A stretch of 34,309 nt of DNA from contig JAFGJR010000159.1 of assembly GCA_016928975.1 (NCBI GenBank), forward strand, positions 1 to 34,309. Direction: 5' to 3'. A program made the position numbers and the translations under genes. This document shows, one piece after another, positions 25,349 through 30,016 of the stretch (positions are counted from its first letter, which is position 1; each line of letters opens with the position of its first letter). This DNA is from Sedimentisphaerales bacterium. GTDB lineage: Bacteria > Planctomycetota > Phycisphaerae > Sedimentisphaerales > SG8-4. The notes beneath the pieces are model-generated. The model had not been told where the DNA came from. It searched no databases and was given only the letters and a program-made list of their open reading frames with translations.

Positions 25349-25392
25349 GCCACTGTTAGGCCCAAATCAGCCTTGTGTTAGAATTGGATTAA
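25349..25392 (-). promoter_or_regulatory. Four-repeat Pho-box-like array upstream of the porin
   Basis: On the minus strand TTAATC (25392-25387), CTAACA (25381-25376), CTGATT (25370-25365) and CTAACA (25359-25354) form four consecutive repeats of exactly 11 bp. The -10 is not obvious; GATACC at 25346-25341 is the best candidate. The start of the array overlaps the T-run following the phoR hairpin. Confidence 0.7.
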
Positions 25393-25427
25393 AAAGCGAG
25401 TCTACGTCGCGATGTGCATCGCGACGT
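25391..25427 (-). terminator. Probable terminator after phoR
   Basis: A perfect 10-bp stem, ACGTCGCGAT (25404-25413) with ATCGCGACGT (25418-25427), has a 4-nt loop. On the minus strand an eight-base spacer and then TTTTT (25395-25391) follow. The distance to the U-run is a little long for a classical terminator, but the position 40 bp beyond the phoR stop supports it. Confidence 0.6.
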
Positions 25428-25466
25428 CAGCGCGACCCTGCGGACTTCGGGACGCGCAGAAGTGTG

Positions 25467-27269
25467 TCATGGATGCGGCAGGTGAAGGGTGAAGGTGCTG
25501 CCCTTGCCCGGCGTGCTCTCGACGGTCACATAACCGCCGTGGACCTGTGCGATGTGTTTGACGATGGCGAGGCCGAGTCCAGTCCCGCCCAGGTTTCGAC
25601 TGCGGCTCTTGTCTACCACGTAGAATCTCTCAAAGACACGTGACAGATGCTGTGGCGCGATCCCGCAGCCGTTGTCTTTGACGGAGATCACGATCTCGTT
25701 CGGGGTCTGACCGGCAAATACCTCGACGACGCTGCCGGCGTCGCTGTACTTGGTGGCGTTGTCGATGAGATTCAGCACCGCCTGCTCCAGGAGAGGCCCG
25801 TTCAGCTTGCATGTGATTTCCTCGTCGCAGACCAGGTCGATCTTGATCTGCCTGGCCTCCGCTTTGACCCGGCCCAGGTCGATGGTCGCTTCGAGAACGG
25901 GTTTGAGCCTGGCGGTCTCAAAGGACAGGGTCCGCTGCTGGGCGTCGTCTTCCAGGCGAGAGAGGCTCAGGAGGTCATCGATAATCGCATTGAGCCGTCG
26001 GGCGTGCCTGGCGATGATGTCCACGTAGCGATAGGTCTGCTCCGGATTGCTCAAGCCGCCTTCCTGCAGAGCCTCCACGAAGCCCTGGATGGACGTCACT
26101 GGCGTCTTCAGCTCATGGGAGACGTTCGCAACGAACTCGCGACGCAGGTTCTCCAGCCGATGAATCCGGGTCATGTCGTCGAGCACGATCACCGCCCCGG
26201 ATCGTTCCCCTCGCGGACCGGACAGGCTGGCTCCACGGACTTGAAAAAGGCGTTCCGTCTGCCCGACCAGGAACACGCTCGCCTCCGCCGGCGTTTCGTC
26301 ATGGAGCGTGGTGCGAACGAACTGCTGAAGGTCCACGTTGCGGATGGCCTCCTCGACAGTGCGTCCCTGGGCCCATGCCGGATCGATGTCCAGCGACTGT
26401 GCTGCTGCCCTGTTGATACTGACAAGCCGGCCCCGCGAGTCCACAGCGAAGACGCCTTCCGTCATGCTCGCCAAGATAGCCTCCAGCTCATTTCGCTGGC
26501 TCGTTATCGTTGCAATGCGATCCTGGAGTTGTGCGGCCATTTCATTGAGCGCTCTGGCCAGGTTGTCGAGCTCGACAGCCCGAGCGGCAGGCACGCGAAT
26601 GCTGAGCCGTCCCCTCGCGAAGAGCTGGGCGATCCGCTCCATTCGCACGATCGGTCGGCTGATGCCGCGTGAAATCAGCAGGCTCAGAGCCGCGGCCGTC
26701 AGGGCGATGAGCACGGCCGCCCAGGCCACGCTGACATAGATGTCCTTCAGGGGCTGATCAATGGCCGTGGTGGCCATGGCTGTTCGGAGGATGCCGACAA
26801 TCTGCCCGTCGCGCTGAGCGGGGATCGCCACGTACATCATCCTCTTGCCGAGTGTCGGACTCAACCGCACGGAGTACCCGAATCCACTGCGAAGCGCGTC
26901 GATAATCTCCTGTCGATCCGCGTGATTCTCCATGCGGGCCGGATCCTCATGAGAATCACCGATAACCGTGCCGGTTGGCGTGATAATCGTGAACCGGACT
27001 TGTTCATCCGCTGCTCGGCCAAGCTGGTCCGTCAGGGCGTCCATGTTCAAGGGTCTCGGCGCACGCATCGCCTCCTCGACCTGTGGGGCAACGGCTCGGG
27101 CGACCATGGTCAGCTCGCGCTGGATTTCCGTCAGATGGAACCTGTTGAAGGTGTATGAGGAATAGGCGACCACGGCCGCCAGCGCGGCCAACGTCACCAC
27201 CACAAAGGATGGATACAACTGCCAGAGTAATCGTCTTGTGAACACGGCCAGCCCCCCCATAGTAGTCAC
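25467..27269 (-). CDS. phoR: Phosphate-regulon sensor histidine kinase PhoR
   Basis: A 600-residue membrane kinase: TM1 (about 18-40), a periplasmic CACHE-like domain (about 45-175), TM2 (about 178-200), HAMP (about 200-255), PAS (about 258-365), HisKA with H385 in VANVSHELKTP, and an HATPase domain with N-box (LIDNATKYSD), G1 (DNGCGIAP), and G2 (GGTGLGLAIVKH). The large periplasmic domain distinguishes it from E. coli PhoR and resembles PhoR of Gram-positives. The GTG at 27269 is one base after the phoB stop and has AAGGG upstream; ATG at 27260 is an alternative. It phosphorylates the PhoB encoded next to it and perhaps also the paralogue at 881. Co-transcribed with arsC and phoB, followed by a hairpin terminator. 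Confidence 0.93.
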   Translation of the reverse strand: MTTMGGLAVFTRRLLWQLYPSFVVVTLAALAAVVAYSSYTFNRFHLTEIQRELTMVARAVAPQVEEAMRAPRPLNMDALTDQLGRAADEQVRFTIITPTGTVIGDSHEDPARMENHADRQEIIDALRSGFGYSVRLSPTLGKRMMYVAIPAQRDGQIVGILRTAMATTAIDQPLKDIYVSVAWAAVLIALTAAALSLLISRGISRPIVRMERIAQLFARGRLSIRVPAARAVELDNLARALNEMAAQLQDRIATITSQRNELEAILASMTEGVFAVDSRGRLVSINRAAAQSLDIDPAWAQGRTVEEAIRNVDLQQFVRTTLHDETPAEASVFLVGQTERLFQVRGASLSGPRGERSGAVIVLDDMTRIHRLENLRREFVANVSHELKTPVTSIQGFVEALQEGGLSNPEQTYRYVDIIARHARRLNAIIDDLLSLSRLEDDAQQRTLSFETARLKPVLEATIDLGRVKAEARQIKIDLVCDEEITCKLNGPLLEQAVLNLIDNATKYSDAGSVVEVFAGQTPNEIVISVKDNGCGIAPQHLSRVFERFYVVDKSRSRNLGGTGLGLAIVKHIAQVHGGYVTVESTPGKGSTFTLHLPHP

Positions 27270-27270
27270 G

Positions 27271-27990
27271 TCAATCCCTTATCCGGTAGCCGACGCCGCG
27301 GACTGTCTCGATGAGGTTCCCGCACGAACCGAGTTTGCGCCGCAGGCCCACGATCTGGACATCGACGGCCCGGTCAGTCACCAGGTAGTCGCTGCCATGG
27401 ACCTTGTCCACGATCTGGTATCGCGTGAACACCACGCCAGGATGCGCAGTCAGCAAGTGCAGGATATTGAACTCGGTCACGGTCAGCGAGACACGTTTGC
27501 CGCGCACGAGCACTTCATGACGGGCCGGATCGATCGTCAAGTCGTGGATGCGGACACTACCCCTGTCCTCCGTCTTGGCCTCCTGACTTCGTAGCAGCCG
27601 CCGAACCCTGGCGACAAGCACCTTCGCGTTGAACGGTTTGGTGACGTAGTCATCGGCGCCCAGTTCCAGACCGGCCACGATATCTGCCTCCTCCCCTTTG
27701 GCTGTCAGCATCAGAACCGGGATTTGCCGGGTCTCGGGTCCGGCTTTCAGGCGGCGGCAGACCTCCATGCCGTCAATCCCCGGCAGCATGAGATCGAGGA
27801 TGACCAGATCGGGACTCTTCGACTCCACGATTTGCAGCGCCTTCTCCCCCGTGGTGCAAGCCAGCGTCTGGTAACCCTCGCGAGCGAGGTTCAACTGCAC
27901 CAGTTCTATGATGTCTTCTTCGTCGTCTACGATGAGGATCATCGCTTTCTCCATGGCAGGCTCATCCAACAGAACTCGCACGGGCCTCAT
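27271..27990 (-). CDS. phoB: PhoB-type response regulator, cognate of PhoR
   Basis: A 239-residue OmpR/PhoB-family regulator. Receiver: VDDEEDIIEL, phosphoacceptor Asp in VILDLMLPGIDG, Thr in MLTAKG, Lys in VTKPFN. Winged helix: VSLTVTEFNILHLL to ETVRGVGYRIRD. The ATG at 27990 overlaps the arsC stop (TGATG) and has AGGAGG about ten bases upstream, indicating coupled translation; internal ATGs at 27954 and 27942 just before the fold are alternatives. The DNA-binding domain closely resembles those encoded at 881-1648 and 29104-29442, so all three may bind the same 11-bp repeats. The gene itself has no Pho-box-like array immediately upstream. Confidence 0.93.
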   Translation of the reverse strand: MRPVRVLLDEPAMEKAMILIVDDEEDIIELVQLNLAREGYQTLACTTGEKALQIVESKSPDLVILDLMLPGIDGMEVCRRLKAGPETRQIPVLMLTAKGEEADIVAGLELGADDYVTKPFNAKVLVARVRRLLRSQEAKTEDRGSVRIHDLTIDPARHEVLVRGKRVSLTVTEFNILHLLTAHPGVVFTRYQIVDKVHGSDYLVTDRAVDVQIVGLRRKLGSCGNLIETVRGVGYRIRD

Positions 27991-28496
27991 CAAGACTGAT
28001 CCTCCTCGGCCTCCAGAATCTGCGGCAACCCGTCTATGAAGGTCCTGATTTCGTCTCTCACGCGGCGGTAGACGGCAAGAACGGCCCGTTTCTCTCCTGT
28101 CCCTCTGGCCAGGGCAGGTGGGTCATCAAACCCTGCGTGGATCATCCTGACCTTCGCGGGATAGTAAGGACACTGTTCGTGCGCCTCGCCGCAAACCGTC
28201 ACCACGTAGTCGAAATCGATGCCGTGGATCTCACGGATGCTCTTGGCGCGACCAGAAGAGATGTCCACGCCGGCCTCGGCCATGACCTGGATGGCAGAAG
28301 GGTCAACTTGAGTCGGCTCGCTCCCGGCCGAATAGGACTCGAATCGATCTGCATGGAGATGACGCATCCACCCCTGTGCCATCTGACTCCGACACGAGTT
28401 GTGGATACATAGGAACAGGATTGTGGAGCGCTTGCCTCGATGGCGATTCGGCCTGTGCATGGAACCTCGCCGGTCGTGATCTACCATATGCACCAT
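27990..28496 (-). CDS. arsC: Arsenate reductase, thioredoxin-coupled ArsC type
   Basis: A 168-residue low-molecular-weight-phosphatase-fold protein. The P-loop CIHNSCRS gives C30-x5-R36, and C102 and C109 lie in VTVCGEAHEQCPYYP. The spacings 30-102-109 (72 and 7) are exactly those of Cys10, Cys82 and Cys89 in Staphylococcus aureus ArsC, so this is the thioredoxin-coupled arsenate reductase and not a plain tyrosine phosphatase. It reduces arsenate, which enters through phosphate transporters, to arsenite. The ATG at 28496 has GGAAGG eight bases upstream; ATG at 28460 with GAGG would remove a 12-residue basic extension. It is the first gene of arsC-phoB-phoR. No arsenite exporter is seen in this window. 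Confidence 0.9.
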   Translation of the reverse strand: MVHMVDHDRRGSMHRPNRHRGKRSTILFLCIHNSCRSQMAQGWMRHLHADRFESYSAGSEPTQVDPSAIQVMAEAGVDISSGRAKSIREIHGIDFDYVVTVCGEAHEQCPYYPAKVRMIHAGFDDPPALARGTGEKRAVLAVYRRVRDEIRTFIDGLPQILEAEEDQS

Positions 28497-28620
28497 GTTC
28501 TTGACCTTCCGGCCCGCTTAACTCACGATCTGGTGTTCTTCACCATAGGAATCATCCCTTGCAGCCGCATATTCACAGTCTACACATGCCGTTCGATCTG
28601 CAGAAGCACTTCGCAGAGAA

Positions 28621-28653
28621 TTAACACAACGCTAACACGTTCCTAACGCATTG
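28621..28653 (+). promoter_or_regulatory. Three-repeat Pho-box-like array without an obvious -10
   Basis: TTAACA (28621), CTAACA (28632) and CTAACG (28643) are three consecutive repeats of 11 bp. Unlike other arrays it is followed by GC-rich sequence with no -10 hexamer within 3-10 bp. It may be an upstream auxiliary site for the array at 28757, or control arsC from the other strand even though its orientation is opposite. Confidence 0.6.
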
Positions 28654-28756
28654 TCTGCCCCGGGTGGCGCCGTGCTCTGCTGCACGACACGGACGGGACT
28701 GAAGGCGCCGACTTGCACCAACCACTGTTGCCCCGTTTGGGGACGATCCAGTCATT
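28654..28756. other. Non-coding stretch between the two arrays
   Basis: GC-rich sequence with a small hairpin (CGTGC, 6-nt loop, GCACG near 28670-28686). No gene or -10 is evident. Confidence 0.35.
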
Positions 28757-28810
28757 TTAATGAATTCCTAATGTCGGCCTAATTCGATGGTAACAGAATG
28801 CAGGTATGGT
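28757..28810 (+). promoter_or_regulatory. Four-repeat Pho-box-like array and -10 upstream of the receiverless regulator
   Basis: TTAATG (28757), CTAATG (28768), CTAATT (28779) and GTAACA (28790) are spaced by exactly 11 bp. A -10 candidate TATGGT (28805-28810) follows 4 bp after the last 11-mer, with spacer CAGG as in the TonB-operon promoter. A start near 28817 would leave a leader of about 290 nt before the next recognisable gene. Confidence 0.7.
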
Positions 28811-29103
28811 CAACTGAGCAGAACCGAGCAGCGACCGCAAAACACGAAGACATGCAGGTTGCTGGCAAGATGTCCGAGCAGGGCATGGTCGCATCCGTCA
28901 ACAGCACAATACGTGCCGGAGGAATGACAGGAATGGCCGCGACTGACAGAGTGGCTCACGGCATATCTGGGGCGGTTCGGTGCGGGCCTCCCGGGCTGCC
29001 CCCTTCATGCTGGTTTGCCCTCTGGGTCCGGACACGTACAACGAACTGAGAATCAGAGGAAGCCAGGTATTCTCCCAACATCACAAGATTCCACGAGATT
29101 TGT
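28811..29103 (+). other. Long leader of the receiverless regulator
   Basis: No gene is supported. A frame starting at ATG 28798 begins inside the promoter repeats and would not be on the transcript; its product shows no recognisable features. The region may be an untranslated leader or may encode a small RNA expressed in phosphate starvation; I see no recognisable riboswitch. Confidence 0.35.
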
Positions 29104-29442
29104 ATGATACGGCAAACGATCTTGGTCGTCGACCCCAGGCGATGCCAGGCTCTGCTCAACGGCAGGCCTCTGCCACTCACGCTGTCGGAGTTCAACATCC
29201 TGTACGCCCTGGCGCGTCGCCCCGGTGCCGTCTTCACCCGCTATCAGATCGTGGATTCGCTCCACGGCAGTGACTACGTGGTCACCGACCGGGCCGTCGA
29301 CGTCCAGATTGCGTGCCTGCGCAAGAAGCTCGGCGCCTGCCGGGACTACATTGAGACTGTTCGCGGAGTGGGTTACCGATTCAAAGGCAGCCTGGAAGCA
29401 TCGCGGAAGGCCAGCAGCAACATGGAGTTGACCGTGAGGTGA
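29104..29442 (+). CDS. Receiverless PhoB-like winged-helix protein
   Basis: A 112-residue protein with a complete PhoB/OmpR-type DNA-binding domain: LPLTLSEFNILYALARRPG (about 23-41), YQIVDSLHGSDYVVTDRAVD, and LRKKLGACRDY-ETVRGVGYRFKG. The receiver is missing, but the start MIRQTILVVD looks like the first strand of a receiver (ILVVDDEE in the paralogues) joined directly to the DP-x-R linker that begins the DNA-binding domain. An internal deletion of about 100 codons would explain this. The C-terminal tail is about 20 residues. Shine-Dalgarno support at ATG 29104 is weak (GAG only). It could be an active constitutive regulator, a competitor of PhoB for the boxes, or a decaying pseudogene. The intact domain and its array argue for function. 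Confidence 0.7.
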   Translation: MIRQTILVVDPRRCQALLNGRPLPLTLSEFNILYALARRPGAVFTRYQIVDSLHGSDYVVTDRAVDVQIACLRKKLGACRDYIETVRGVGYRFKGSLEASRKASSNMELTVR

Positions 29443-29689
29443 TAGGCCACAAGAGGATGGATGTGTCGCCTGACGCTACATGCACTGCGGCGAGCGTTTG
29501 AGGAAGCGCCTTCAGGCCCACTTCCCTGTGCGTCCCTCGTGCTGGCTGGGCAGTGGAGAGAAGCCTCGGAAACCCTGCCAGGAGAAGCGCCGAAACGGGG
29601 GCCACCTGCCCCCCATGCCATAGCGTCGATGCCCACGCTGTCAGCAAGCCCTCCAGGTGCCCGCGGCGGGGACCGAGACTGAAATCCTG
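29443..29689. other. Intergenic stretch, no gene seen
   Basis: No frame with a plausible start and recognisable product. The DNA is GC-rich and able to form small hairpins (e.g. GGGGG/CCCCC around 29596), but nothing matches a known RNA family. It separates the phosphate island from the carbohydrate genes. Confidence 0.4.
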
Positions 29690-29718
29690 TTGCATCGGGT
29701 GGCCGGATCTGGTATAAA
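29690..29718 (+). promoter_or_regulatory. Sigma-70-like promoter for the carbohydrate-binding/GH5 genes
   Basis: TTGCAT (29690-29695) and TATAAA (29713-29718) are separated by exactly 17 bp, a good vegetative promoter. Transcription would start near 29725, giving a leader of about 290 nt before the ATG at 30017. No Pho-box-like repeat is present, in contrast to the genes on the left. Confidence 0.5.
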
Positions 29719-29724
29719 GGTCTG

Positions 29725-30016
29725 CGGATGTGTGGGTTCCTGACAGCGTCGCAGCGGTTTGGAATGAGCGACTGTGCGGCGAATCGGATTCGGAGGCCGT
29801 CATGCAATGTGTCCTGATAGGTGCGTGCTTCCAGGGGAGGTATGGTGAATCTGCGCCTATCTCACGTCTGCGTTATCTCCATCATGGTCCTGGACGTCGC
29901 CTTTTCACCACGGGCGTGACTCCGTACACACCTGCTCCGTGCGGGCGTGCGGACTCGGTCCCGGTGAATGCCATAACAGCACAGTCCCGCAGGCTTAATC
30001 GAAGGGAGGAAGAACA
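29725..30016 (+). other. Long untranslated leader
   Basis: Between the predicted start and the ATG at 30017 I see no gene; the overlapping small frames have no Shine-Dalgarno. The segment 29905-29975 has GC-rich complementary patches, but I recognise no riboswitch class. Confidence 0.35.

Noticed and set aside
28798..29049. A possible 83-residue protein upstream of the receiverless regulator.
   Set aside because: Its ATG lies inside the promoter repeats, upstream of the predicted transcription start, and the product shows no domain or signal.
29461..29682. Small frame and GC-rich hairpins after the receiverless regulator considered as a gene or structural RNA.
   Set aside because: No start signal, no motif, and no match to RNase P, tmRNA, 6S or riboswitch consensus elements that I can recognise.
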